Both the position numbers and the translations under genes were made by a program. 18,765 nucleotides of DNA, taken from DASPOF01 sp035626155 (lineage in GTDB: Bacteria; Desulfobacterota; Binatia; Binatales; Binataceae). Below the pieces are notes generated by a model that saw nothing but the letters and a program-made list of their open reading frames with translations, searched no databases and had not been told where the DNA came from. The stretch's first letter is position 1. Each line of letters begins with the position of its first letter. Below are positions 7,140 through 14,817 of the stretch, one piece after another. The stretch lies in the NCBI GenBank assembly GCA_035626155.1, contig DASPOF010000001.1:1-18765 (forward strand), read 5' to 3'.

Positions 7140-7172
7140 CCTACGCATTTCATTGGCTGGAGGATACCGCCT

Positions 7173-7268
7173 ATGGATCTCACAATCTGGATGCCGGTGA
7201 CATTTCTGCTCGGCCTTGCCGGCCTCGGGCTCTGCTACTTGTTCATTATCGCCTGCGGAAAGATTTAG
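7173..7268 (+). CDS. 31-residue single-pass membrane peptide, first gene of the kdp operon
   Basis: A small gene starting at an ATG with GGAGG nine bases upstream and ending TAG. The product (MDLTIWMPVTF, then a hydrophobic Leu/Gly-rich helix, ending FIIACGKI) is one membrane helix with a lysine near the C-terminus. It is not KdpF, which follows separately ten bases later. Its position immediately after the sigma-54 promoter, good ribosome site and close spacing argue that it is translated. The likely role is as an accessory or assembly peptide of the Kdp complex, but that is inferred from context only. I recall similar short hydrophobic frames ahead of kdpF in some other genomes but cannot check this here. 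Confidence 0.65.
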   Translation: MDLTIWMPVTFLLGLAGLGLCYLFIIACGKI

Positions 7269-7278
7269 AGGTGCGTTC

Positions 7279-7359
7279 GTGATCTACCTAACTGCAGTTA
7301 TCGGCGTCGCGCTGTTTGTGTATTTGCTAACCGCGATGATCCGTCCCCAGTGGTTCTAG
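7279..7359 (+). CDS. kdpF: KdpF, small subunit of the K+-transporting P-type ATPase
   Basis: A 26-residue single-helix membrane peptide with the typical KdpF pattern: MIYLTAVIGVALFVYLLTA, then the C-terminal arginine-proline-aromatic signature IRPQWF. The start is GTG 7279, preceded by AGAGGTG seven to eight bases upstream. In E. coli, KdpF lies in the membrane against KdpA and KdpB and stabilises the complex. It sits between the 31-residue peptide and kdpA (55 bases downstream), in the normal kdpF-A-B-C order. Confidence 0.9.
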   Translation: MIYLTAVIGVALFVYLLTAMIRPQWF

Positions 7360-7414
7360 CCTAAGCCGGCTTTCACCACTCGGGCGCACAAGCTTCCAAA
7401 GAGGGTTTAAAACC

Positions 7415-9232
7415 ATGTGGCTCCTTCCTTTCATTGTCATCGCGGTTCCTGCGCTGCTCGCGATCCCGCTAAGCCGCTACCTGGCCTGGATCATGGACGG
7501 CCAATACCAGCCGCCCAGGCTGCTTGAGTGGTTTGAGCGCCGGGTCGACAACGGTCCGATGGGATGGAAGCAATATGCGATCGCGCTCCTGGTGTTCAAC
7601 ACCGTGCTGTATGTTTTCGGGTACTTCGTCCTTGTGTCCCAGCCCTGGATGCCGCTCAACCCGCGCGGCCTCGGCGCGCTGGCGCCCACCACCATCTTCA
7701 ACACCGTTATCTCGTTCGCCACGAACACGGACATTCAGCACTATTCAGGTGACGTAGCCTTCTCGAATTTCTCCCAGATTTTCTTTTGCATTCCCATGTT
7801 TTTCCTCTCGGCCGCGATCGGATTCTGCGCGCTGACCGCGATCATTCGGTCCTTTCGCAGCGACGATCACGTCGGCAACTTCTTCCTCGATATGTGGCGA
7901 GTTGTGTTTTACACGTTTCTGCCCGCCGCGTTCGCGCTGAGCCTGGTCTTTCTCACAACCGGAATGCCGATGACCTTTCAAAGCGCCTACCAGGTCAACA
8001 CGCTCGAGCCTGCTGCGATGGGAACCGACAATAATAATCAGCCCAAGCAGCAGACCATCGTAGTGGGCCCGCTCGCGGCGTTCGTCCCAATGAAGATGCT
8101 GGGCACCAACGGCGGCGGCTTCTATGGGATGAACTCGGCCCATCCGTTCGAAAACCCGACCGCGTTTGCGAATTTTCTCACCACGTCGAGCATGATGCTG
8201 TTCCCGATGGCGCTGGTGCTGATGTTCGGGCGGATGCTGAAACGCAATCGCCATGCGGCAGTCATTTTTTCGGTTATGTTGGCCATGCTCGTCGGGACCG
8301 TACTTTGGGTCATCTATTTTGACACGTTAAAACCCAATCCCGGCCTCATTGCACGGCCCCAAACGAGAACCTTCGAAATTCCAAGCGCTAGTGCTTCGGG
8401 CGGCAAGCGGGTAATCACACTGCCGGCGGTTGCAGGGCTGCCCGTCGATCAGCACCTTGGCAACCTCGAGGGCAAGGAGCTGCGCTTTGGCACGTCTGCA
8501 GCCGCGACGTTCGCCGCCGCCACCGTCGATTTCACCTGCGGCGCGATCATCTGCGAGCACGACAGCCTGAATCCCGTCGCCGCCTTGTCTCCGTTCTTCG
8601 GAATGTGGGTCAACTGCATCTTCGGCGGCAAGGGCGTCGGCATGATCAACATGCTGCTCTTCCTGATCATCGGGATTTTCGTGGTTGGCCAGATGGTCGG
8701 CCGCACGCCCGAATACCTGGGCAAGAAGATCGGCGCACGGGAAGTGACGCTCGCTCTGATTGCCCTGCTAATTCATCCACTAGTCATTCTCGGGCCGAGT
8801 GGCCTGTTCGCCGCGAAGGACTGGGGCGTCAAGGCGGAGAGTAATCCTGGCGCCCACGGATTCTCGCAGATCGTCTATCAATTCTCGTCGGATTCAGCGA
8901 ATAACGGCTCGGCCTTTGATGGCATGGGTGTCTCATACGGCCTCAACAATAATCCCAGTCCCGCGCCCGAGGCGGTGCCCTGGGATATCGGGGCAGGCTT
9001 CGTAATCATGCTCGGCCGCTTCATTCCGATCTTCGCGCCGATTGCGATGGCGGGCTTTCTCGGCATGAAAAAGAGCACGCCGTTCGGACTGGGTACCCTC
9101 CGCGACGATACCGTGACCTTCGGCTGCATGCTGTTCGGCACGATCGTGATAATCGGCGCCCTGCTCTTCCTCCCGGTCGCCGCACTCGGACCTCTGGCTG
9201 AGCACTGGGGACCGATTCCCTTTGGCGGCTAG
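7415..9232 (+). CDS. kdpA: KdpA, K+-channel-like subunit of the KdpFABC ATPase
   Basis: A 605-residue inner-membrane subunit that selects and binds K+ through a filter built from four pore loops. All four loops are visible: TNTDIQHYSG (from 103), GTNGGGFYGMNSAHPFENP (from 230), FTCGAIICEHDSL (373-385) and NNGSAF (496-501). GRTPEYLGKKIGAREV (429-443) is also diagnostic. It is about 50 residues longer than the E. coli protein. Much of the excess lies in a loop at about residues 303-352, between a helix ending LWVIYF and the conserved LEGKELRFG. ATG 7415 has GAGGG nine bases upstream and an N-terminal helix (MWLLPFIVIAVPALLAIPLSRYL) typical of KdpA. It should act with KdpB, C and F in high-affinity, ATP-driven K+ uptake under K+ limitation. 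Confidence 0.98.
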   Translation: MWLLPFIVIAVPALLAIPLSRYLAWIMDGQYQPPRLLEWFERRVDNGPMGWKQYAIALLVFNTVLYVFGYFVLVSQPWMPLNPRGLGALAPTTIFNTVISFATNTDIQHYSGDVAFSNFSQIFFCIPMFFLSAAIGFCALTAIIRSFRSDDHVGNFFLDMWRVVFYTFLPAAFALSLVFLTTGMPMTFQSAYQVNTLEPAAMGTDNNNQPKQQTIVVGPLAAFVPMKMLGTNGGGFYGMNSAHPFENPTAFANFLTTSSMMLFPMALVLMFGRMLKRNRHAAVIFSVMLAMLVGTVLWVIYFDTLKPNPGLIARPQTRTFEIPSASASGGKRVITLPAVAGLPVDQHLGNLEGKELRFGTSAAATFAAATVDFTCGAIICEHDSLNPVAALSPFFGMWVNCIFGGKGVGMINMLLFLIIGIFVVGQMVGRTPEYLGKKIGAREVTLALIALLIHPLVILGPSGLFAAKDWGVKAESNPGAHGFSQIVYQFSSDSANNGSAFDGMGVSYGLNNNPSPAPEAVPWDIGAGFVIMLGRFIPIFAPIAMAGFLGMKKSTPFGLGTLRDDTVTFGCMLFGTIVIIGALLFLPVAALGPLAEHWGPIPFGG

Positions 9233-9302
9233 GGGCGTCGCGGCGCAGGTCGATTCCAGCAAACAAGGTCCACAGTCAGGAGAATTTTCGGAGGGCCAAA
9301 CA

Positions 9303-11456
9303 ATGGCAGCAGTGGCACAACCGATACGCAGAATCGAGACGCCGGAACATCCGCGCCCGCCCCGGCGCGTAAAAGGCCACCGGCTATTCGAACCCGAACT
9401 GATCCGCCAGGCGCTGAGGCAATCGATCGTCATGCTCCGCCCCGACATACAGTGGAGCAATCCGGTGATGTTTGTGGTTGAGGTCGGCGCATTTTTGACG
9501 CTGCTGTTCATCATACAGGCGGCGGTCAGCACGTCGGCGAGCCAGGTCCCGATTACCTATTTTGTCGCGCTCGATTTCTGGCTTTTCCTGACCGTACTCT
9601 TCGCCAACTTCGCAACCGGCCTTGCAGAAGCGCGCGGCAAGGCCCAGGCCGAATCCCTGCGCAGGACCCGCAGTGAGACTCCGGCCTATCGCCTCAAGAA
9701 TGGAGTCCTGGAGCAAGTGCTTTCGACCGATCTCAGGCCCGGCGACCAGGTTGTAGTAACTGCGGGCCAGGTGATTCCAACCGATGGCGAAATAATCAAT
9801 GGGATCGCGTCGGTGGATGAATCCGCGATCACCGGCGAGTCAGCCCCGGTGATTCGCGAGGCCGGCAGCGATCGTTCCGGAGTCACCGGCGGGACCAGGG
9901 TCATCTCCGATCGCATCGTGGTAAAAATAACCGCCCTTCCCGGTCAATCGTTTCTCGATCGCATGATCGCGCTGGTCGAGGGCGCGGTCCGCCAAAAGAC
10001 GCCAAACGAGATTGCGCTCACACTGGCGCTCTCCGGCCTTACGCTCGCCTTCTTGATAGTCGTGATGCCGCTGTGGCCGATGGCGTACAACGCCGAACAA
10101 TACATGATGAGCTATCTGGGAATATCGGAACCGCTGAAGAGTCTCGGCACCGACGTTCCGACCCTGGTGGCGCTGCTGGTCTGTCTCATCCCGACCACGA
10201 TCGGCGCGCTGCTCGCGGCAATCGGAATCGCCGGAATGGACCGCGCTCTCCAGGCGAACATCATTGCCAAGAGCGGCAAGGCAGTTGAGACCGCGGGCGA
10301 TATAGATACTGTATTGCTCGACAAAACCGGGACGATCACCGTCGGCAATCGCCACGCGACTGGCTTTATTCCCATCGGCGCTTATTCGCAGGTCACGCTG
10401 GCGCGCCTGGCGGGGCTCGCATCCGCCGCAGATGATACTCCCGAGGGAAAGAGTATCGCTCGGGCAGCTCAAGCTCTCGGAATTGCGACGAAAGAGATGA
10501 CTCCGCCCTTCGGAAGTGAGTTTATCCCCTTCAGCGCGCAAACCCGAATGGGCGGGGTGAACCTGCCGGGGGGAAAATCAGTTCGCAAGGGCGCTCCCGA
10601 TGCAATCACCGCGTTAGTCCTGTCAGACAACGGCTCGGTTCCGGCCACACTGAAAACCACTATCGAGTCAGTCGGGTCCAAGGGCGCAACGCCGCTCCTG
10701 GTATCGGAAGATAGCAAGATTGCGGGCGTCGTCGTACTCGAGGACATTCTCAAGACGGGGATGCGCGAGCGCTTCGAGCGCCTTCGCAGGACGGGGCTGC
10801 GCACCGTGATGATCACCGGCGACAATCCGCTCACCGCCGCGGCGATTGCAAAGCAGGCCGGCGTCGATGACTTCGTCGCGCAGGCAACGCCGGAATCCAA
10901 GCTCGCGTATATCCGCACGGAGCAGGCCGAGGGCAAGCTCGTCGCGATGATGGGCGATGGCACCAACGACGCTCCCGCGCTCGCGCAAGCCGACGTGGGG
11001 CTTGCGATGAACTCCGGTACTCAGGCCGCCAAGGAAGCGGGCAACATGGTCGATCTCGATTCCGATCCGACCAAGCTCATCGAGGTGGTCGAGATCGGGA
11101 AGCAGCTCCTGATGACGCGCGGCGCGCTTACCACATTCTCGGTCGCCAACGACGTCGCGAAGTATTTCGCGATCGTGCCCGCGCTCTTCGCCGGCACGCT
11201 TCCGTGGCTGAAGGCGATGGATATCATGAATCTCCATTCGCCGACCTCCGCAATCCTCTCGGCGGTAATTTTCAATGCCGTGATAATTCCTTTGCTTATT
11301 CCCGTGGCCCTGCGCGGGGTAAGCTACCGGCCGCTCGGAGCAGACGCCCTGCTGCGGCGCAACCTGTTTGTCTGGGGCGTCGGCGGCGTCATCCTGCCGT
11401 TCGTAGGGATCAAGCTAATCGATGTCGTGATGGCGGCGATGCGCCTGGTTGCCTAG
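9303..11456 (+). CDS. kdpB: KdpB, catalytic P-type ATPase subunit of KdpFABC
   Basis: A 717-residue P-type ATPase subunit that hydrolyses ATP to drive K+ uptake through KdpA. Motifs in order: actuator-domain TGES at 177-180, membrane PTTIGALLAAIGIAGM, phosphorylation motif DKTGT with D340, nucleotide-binding PFSAQTRMGG and RKGAP, then TGDNPLTAAAIA and the hinge GDGTNDAP (551-558). S180 of TGES corresponds to the E. coli serine (S162) whose phosphorylation switches the pump off, so that control could also exist here. ATG 9303 is chosen: GGAGGG lies close upstream and the N-terminus matches the family. An in-frame start at 9222 would overlap kdpA and add 27 poorly conserved residues. Even so, the N-terminus is somewhat longer than in E. 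coli KdpB (682 residues). It is 70 bases after kdpA. Confidence 0.98.
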   Translation: MAAVAQPIRRIETPEHPRPPRRVKGHRLFEPELIRQALRQSIVMLRPDIQWSNPVMFVVEVGAFLTLLFIIQAAVSTSASQVPITYFVALDFWLFLTVLFANFATGLAEARGKAQAESLRRTRSETPAYRLKNGVLEQVLSTDLRPGDQVVVTAGQVIPTDGEIINGIASVDESAITGESAPVIREAGSDRSGVTGGTRVISDRIVVKITALPGQSFLDRMIALVEGAVRQKTPNEIALTLALSGLTLAFLIVVMPLWPMAYNAEQYMMSYLGISEPLKSLGTDVPTLVALLVCLIPTTIGALLAAIGIAGMDRALQANIIAKSGKAVETAGDIDTVLLDKTGTITVGNRHATGFIPIGAYSQVTLARLAGLASAADDTPEGKSIARAAQALGIATKEMTPPFGSEFIPFSAQTRMGGVNLPGGKSVRKGAPDAITALVLSDNGSVPATLKTTIESVGSKGATPLLVSEDSKIAGVVVLEDILKTGMRERFERLRRTGLRTVMITGDNPLTAAAIAKQAGVDDFVAQATPESKLAYIRTEQAEGKLVAMMGDGTNDAPALAQADVGLAMNSGTQAAKEAGNMVDLDSDPTKLIEVVEIGKQLLMTRGALTTFSVANDVAKYFAIVPALFAGTLPWLKAMDIMNLHSPTSAILSAVIFNAVIIPLLIPVALRGVSYRPLGADALLRRNLFVWGVGGVILPFVGIKLIDVVMAAMRLVA

Positions 11457-11484
11457 GGCAACACCGCCGCAAGGACGAACGAAG

Positions 11485-12504
11485 ATGAAAACCTACATTA
11501 CCAAAAGTCTCTGGCTGCTCGGCTCGACGATAGTAATTTGTTGCCTGGTCTATCCCCTCGTCGTATGGGCAATCGGCCAGACGGTCTTCCCGTTTACGGC
11601 AAACGGAAGCATCATCACGGGGCCCGACGGCAAACCCGCCGGCTCGCTTCTCATAGCGCAGCCATTCACCAAGGACGAATACTTCTGGCCGCGTCCCTCG
11701 GCGGCGTCATACGATGCGTCAGCCTCGACATCATCGGCGCTCGCCCCATCGAACTACCTGCTGCGCGATCGCGTGGCCCGGATGCTCGCTCCGATGGTCA
11801 AATATTCCGCCGGCCCGAAGAAGGACCAGCTCGTCGCCCCCGACATCGAGGCATGGTTCCAGGCCGACCGCTACCAGGGCAATGCGCATGTCGTCGCGCA
11901 ATGGGCTGACAATCATAACGGACTCGCCCAGAGCTGGGTGAGCGCCGATCCGTCACACGCCCAGTACATCACCGACTGGACAAAGACTCACAAGCAAGCG
12001 GTCGCCGACTGGATAAAGCAGAACCCGGCCACTCCGCAGCCGCAGCCGTCGGACCTCGCGGTTGTATTTTTCGAGAATTTCTCTAAGGACAATCCCGGCA
12101 AATTCCCCAGCGCGGTTACGAAGCAATTGCCGGGCGGAAAAACTCAGACTGCCATCGAGCCCGTCGCGAGCGGTTCGGATATTCAGTCGATCTTCCTCGA
12201 CATGTGGCGCCAGGATCATCCTGATGCGCCGCTGGCGGACGTCCCCGGCGACATGGTGACGACTTCGGGCTCCGGCCTGGATCCGCACATTATGCTCGAG
12301 AACGCCGAATACCAACTCGACCGCGTCGCGGCCAAGTGGGCATCGGATACCAAGCGCGATCCTGCGCAGGTCCGCGCCGAAATCGAGCAGATTCTCCAGG
12401 CCGATGCGTTTGCGCCGCTAGGCGGCCTCGTTGGCGAGAAGGCGATTAACGTGTTGCAGGTCAATCTGGAGCTTCGAGTGCGCTACGGCGCGCCGCAGGG
12501 TTAG
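11485..12504 (+). CDS. kdpC: KdpC, accessory subunit of KdpFABC, with a large internal insertion
   Basis: A 339-residue single-pass membrane protein, far longer than E. coli KdpC (190). The conserved parts are at the ends: an N-terminal helix (SLWLLGSTIVICCLVYPLVVW), then GQTVFPFTANGSII, GSLLIAQPF, YFWPRPSAASYD and SNYLLRDRV (to ~98); and C-terminally VPGDMVTTSGSGLDPHI (253-269), PLGGLVGEKAINVLQVNLEL (311-330). Between them, residues ~102-245 are an insertion rich in Trp, Asp and Gln (AQWADNHNGLAQSW, DWTKTHKQAVADW, FLDMWRQDHPDAPL) that I do not recognise. The insertion should be periplasmic, since KdpC is anchored by its N-terminal helix. ATG 11485 has AAGGACG upstream and starts 28 bases after kdpB. 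KdpC is thought to raise the pump's nucleotide affinity; what the insertion adds is unknown. kdpD and kdpE do not follow. Confidence 0.95.
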   Translation: MKTYITKSLWLLGSTIVICCLVYPLVVWAIGQTVFPFTANGSIITGPDGKPAGSLLIAQPFTKDEYFWPRPSAASYDASASTSSALAPSNYLLRDRVARMLAPMVKYSAGPKKDQLVAPDIEAWFQADRYQGNAHVVAQWADNHNGLAQSWVSADPSHAQYITDWTKTHKQAVADWIKQNPATPQPQPSDLAVVFFENFSKDNPGKFPSAVTKQLPGGKTQTAIEPVASGSDIQSIFLDMWRQDHPDAPLADVPGDMVTTSGSGLDPHIMLENAEYQLDRVAAKWASDTKRDPAQVRAEIEQILQADAFAPLGGLVGEKAINVLQVNLELRVRYGAPQG

Positions 12505-12535
12505 TGCACCGCGCTATCCGCAGCATCTCCGACTG

Positions 12536-13411
12536 CTACAACCTCGTTTGCGCGGCGGGCGCTGCGGATCGGACAAACCACAAATCGCGGAATCCCACCG
12601 CTCCGCTCTCGACACTTCCCAGGCCGGCCTCGGTCAACTCCGGGATCACGTGGCGGATGTCGAAATGAACATGATTGTGGTGGCGCGCGGTCCGGCTAGC
12701 CTTTTCATCTTCTGACCCTCCAAAATCCACGGCGAGCAGCCGTCCGCCAGGCTTCAAAACCCGGCGGATCTCCCGGATGCCGTCGCGGAGCGCCTGGTCC
12801 GGCAAATGATGGAACATCGCCGAACTGAGTACTACGTCGAAGGTCGCATCAGGAAACGGCAAAGCCTCCATTGCTGCGGGTTTGAAATCCACTTCCACTC
12901 CCGCCTTTCTAGCCTTGTTGGCCGCGCGTGCGATCATCTCAGGCGAGGCGTCGATTCCATACACGCTGCCGTCCGCGCCAACGCGCCGCTTGGCGGCGAT
13001 CGCAAGCGTTCCCGTTCCGCACCCGACGTCCAGAACAGAATCGCCGGGTTTGAGTCCCGCCAAGTCGATTTCTTTCTCGCGAAAAGCCCGCTCCCTCCCG
13101 AGCGAGATCGCCCATATCAGAAGATCGTAGCGAAAGGCCCAATGAATAACCTTGCCGGTCGTTCTCGGCGCCTGATGTTCGTCCTCGACCGGCCGCGCGT
13201 GCAGCCATCGGATCGCATACCCAATCAGCGACGTGCCGCCGAGCGCCAGAGCGACATAGTGCAATGTAATATGCACTCCCAGGATCACGGCTGCCGTTCC
13301 GGCTCCAAACCATAGCCACTTCCGCCCGAATAAATAGACAGCGACAGCAGTCGCGGAGACTACCCACGCTATCAGCGCGGCAACAAGAACCACATGTCGA
13401 TATCTGACCAT
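12536..13411 (-). CDS. Membrane-anchored class I SAM-dependent methyltransferase (UbiE-like)
   Basis: A 291-residue protein with two predicted membrane helices (about 6-28 and 33-57) followed by a class I methyltransferase domain. Motif I is LDVGCGTGTLA (127-137), the acidic ribose-binding residue lies in YGIDASPEM (151-159), motif II/III in FDVVLSSAMFHHLPD (191-205), and LKPGGRLLAVDF (219-230) follows. The substrate cannot be told; the domain is closest by pattern to UbiE/Coq5-type small-molecule or lipid methylases. ATG 13411 has GGAGG about 11 bases upstream. It begins 32 bases after the CDF exporter and is the third gene of the metal operon, so a link to metal stress or membrane modification is inferred. 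It converges on kdpC with only 31 bases between the stop codons. Confidence 0.88.
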   Translation of the reverse strand: MVRYRHVVLVAALIAWVVSATAVAVYLFGRKWLWFGAGTAAVILGVHITLHYVALALGGTSLIGYAIRWLHARPVEDEHQAPRTTGKVIHWAFRYDLLIWAISLGRERAFREKEIDLAGLKPGDSVLDVGCGTGTLAIAAKRRVGADGSVYGIDASPEMIARAANKARKAGVEVDFKPAAMEALPFPDATFDVVLSSAMFHHLPDQALRDGIREIRRVLKPGGRLLAVDFGGSEDEKASRTARHHNHVHFDIRHVIPELTEAGLGSVESGAVGFRDLWFVRSAAPAAQTRL

Positions 13412-13443
13412 GGGAGCATATCCCTCCTTCTATGCTGCGATCG

Positions 13444-14451
13444 TCAAAGCCAGCGGCTTCGGGGACGGGAAGCATCCGCGCCGGCGGGCTGCGCGCCCTG
13501 GTCCACGATGCCCACGTGCAGCGCCGCGAGCTCGGGCAGATGCGTCATGACCTCGCGCCGGAAGCGCTCGGCGATCTCGATGCCCTCGCGGACGGAGAGC
13601 GCCGAATCGACTGCGATGTCCGCCTCGGCATGCAGGCGATGCCCCAGCCATCGCGCGCGAGTCTCGAGCACGGCGCCGATTCCCGCGACGTGCTCGCCGG
13701 CGTGGCAGATTTCGGCGGCGAGGTCCGGTTCGACACCATCGAGCAGGCGGGTGAAGACCGTGCGAGCGGAGTCCCATACAATTCCGAGGATCGCCGCGGC
13801 GATCGCAAAGCCGATGATCGGATCCGCAATCGGAAATCCCAGTTTCACCGCAATCGCTCCCGCGCTGACCGAGAGACTCACGACGGCGTCCACGCGCGCG
13901 TGATAACCGTCGGCGACCAGGGCCGCACTGTGTATCTCGCGTCCGGTCCTGATGCGGATGCGGGCCGCGGCTTCGTTTGCGAGAAAGCCGATCGCGCCCG
14001 CGAGTCCCACCGCTCCAAGCGCCGAGATCGGATGCGGATCGATCAACCGCCTCACCGCCTCGTATCCCGCGGCCAGCGCGCTGGCGAGAATGACTAGTAC
14101 AATCGCGACGCCGGCGAGGTCCTCGACGCGGCCGTAGCCGTACGTAAACCGCGCGCTCGGTGTTCGCCGCATCAGGACGAACGCGATTCCAAGCGGAATC
14201 GCGGTGCATGCGTCAGCCGCGTTGTGGATCGTATCCGCCAGCAGGGCGACGCTCCCCGACGCCACTACGACGCAAAGCTGCACCATCGCGGCAATCCCGA
14301 GGATGCCAAGCGACCACTTGAGCGCCTGCAGTCCGCGCGCCGTAGTCAGATGGACCGGATTCGCGACGCCGTGAACGTGAGCATCCCGCGAATCCTCCGC
14401 GCGCCATTGCTCCGTGCGCCCGCGATGCGATTGATGACCCGGCTCGTCCAT
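13444..14451 (-). CDS. Cation diffusion facilitator (CDF) family metal exporter
   Basis: A 335-residue inner-membrane metal/proton antiporter with about six helices from residue 40 to 235 and a cytoplasmic C-terminal domain after that. The transport site is a clear zinc-type pair: HNAAD in helix 2 (H76, D80) and HARVD in helix 5 (H184, D188), the HxxxD/HxxxD layout of ZitB/CzcD-like Zn, Co or Cd exporters rather than the Fe/Mn DxxxD type. YGYGRVED (104-111) is the usual cytoplasmic loop signature. The C-terminal domain has family-like histidines (LGHRLHAEADI). ATG 14451 is chosen over a longer frame from 14655 because the extra 68 residues overlap the repressor gene and are basic, non-family sequence. 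The N-terminus carries several histidines (H6, H9, H25, H27, H34) that could bind metal. It lies 32 bases after the repressor gene, so the two are probably cotranscribed. Confidence 0.92.
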   Translation of the reverse strand: MDEPGHQSHRGRTEQWRAEDSRDAHVHGVANPVHLTTARGLQALKWSLGILGIAAMVQLCVVVASGSVALLADTIHNAADACTAIPLGIAFVLMRRTPSARFTYGYGRVEDLAGVAIVLVILASALAAGYEAVRRLIDPHPISALGAVGLAGAIGFLANEAAARIRIRTGREIHSAALVADGYHARVDAVVSLSVSAGAIAVKLGFPIADPIIGFAIAAAILGIVWDSARTVFTRLLDGVEPDLAAEICHAGEHVAGIGAVLETRARWLGHRLHAEADIAVDSALSVREGIEIAERFRREVMTHLPELAALHVGIVDQGAQPAGADASRPRSRWL

Positions 14452-14483
14452 CCGGCTCTTGCCCAGCGGTTCGGATCGGCCGC

Positions 14484-14750
14484 TCACAGGTACTTGGTAA
14501 TCTCCCTGAATTCCGAAAGCGGTCCGCGAGCGCTGCGTGGAATCGCGCCCACGGCGTCCTCGATGCAATTGTCGATGTGATCCTGGACGTAAATTCGTTT
14601 CGCGGTCCCAATAGCTTTTTCGACCGCGTGAAGCTGCTGGGCAACGTCGAGGCATTCGCGTTTCTGTTCGATCATTTCGATGATCGTTCTGAGATGGCCG
14701 TCGGCGCGCCTGAGGCGATTGACAATATCGGGATGCGATGCGTGTACCAT
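14484..14750 (-). CDS. CsoR/RcnR/FrmR-family metal-sensing repressor
   Basis: An 88-residue all-helical repressor of the DUF156 family. Such tetramers bind GC-rich operators and let go when metal is bound. Candidate ligands: C33, H58 and C62, with the same spacing (25 and 4) as Cys36/His61/Cys65 of the copper sensor CsoR, plus an N-terminal H3 like the nickel/cobalt sensor RcnR. The set is therefore His-Cys-His-Cys. InrS-type nickel sensors also combine extra histidine with CHC, so sequence alone does not decide between Cu(I), Ni/Co and Zn. The CDF partner argues against copper. Starting at ATG 14750 keeps the N-terminal histidine; there is no good ribosome site because a promoter -10 lies right before it. 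It probably represses itself and the two following genes. Confidence 0.92.
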   Translation of the reverse strand: MVHASHPDIVNRLRRADGHLRTIIEMIEQKRECLDVAQQLHAVEKAIGTAKRIYVQDHIDNCIEDAVGAIPRSARGPLSEFREITKYL

Positions 14751-14757
14751 GCGGGCG

Positions 14758-14787
14758 ATCCTATCCCCCTGGAGGGGATATCGTCAA
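14758..14787 (-). promoter_or_regulatory. Sigma-70-type promoter of the metal operon
   Basis: On the minus strand, -35 TTGACG (14787-14782), an 18-base spacer, and -10 TAGGAT (14763-14758). The -10 ends only seven bases before the repressor's ATG at 14750, so the RNA would be leaderless or nearly so. The spacer holds the palindromic operator listed separately. Confidence 0.6.
14762..14780. promoter_or_regulatory. CsoR/RcnR-type palindromic operator
   Basis: TATCCCC-CTGGA-GGGGATA: perfect 7-bp arms around five bases, with the G/C tract flanked by AT bases seen in operators of this repressor family. It fills the -35/-10 spacer of the operon promoter, so repressor binding there would block RNA polymerase. 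Confidence 0.75.
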
Positions 14788-14817
14788 GCCCATGATCGAT
14801 GCGCGCCACTCGCATCG

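Larger units (their letters stand above)
6718..7172. other. Intergenic region upstream of kdp
   Basis: About 455 bases without a convincing gene; a 98-codon antisense frame at 6852-7148 is Arg/Cys-rich and unsupported. It contains a direct repeat of the near-palindrome GTGCGGCAC at 6820-6828 and 6838-6846, a hairpin CTGCCG-CTGA-CGGCAG at 6888-6903, two TGC-N5-GCA dyads (7016-7026 and 7081-7091) and the sigma-54 promoter at 7124-7139. I saw no riboswitch-like structure: the predicted leader is only about 23 bases long. Confidence 0.6.

Noticed and set aside
6852..7148. 98-codon antisense frame over the kdp promoter region
   Set aside because: Arg/Cys-rich, no recognisable family, no ribosome site, and it overlaps the sigma-54 promoter.
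12806..13315. 169-codon frame on the plus strand within the methyltransferase gene
   Set aside because: Fully antisense to a gene with clear methyltransferase motifs; no family features.
13430..14209. 259-codon alternative frame overlapping the CDF gene
   Set aside because: Arg/Gly-rich translation in another frame; the CDF frame has transport motifs and family length.
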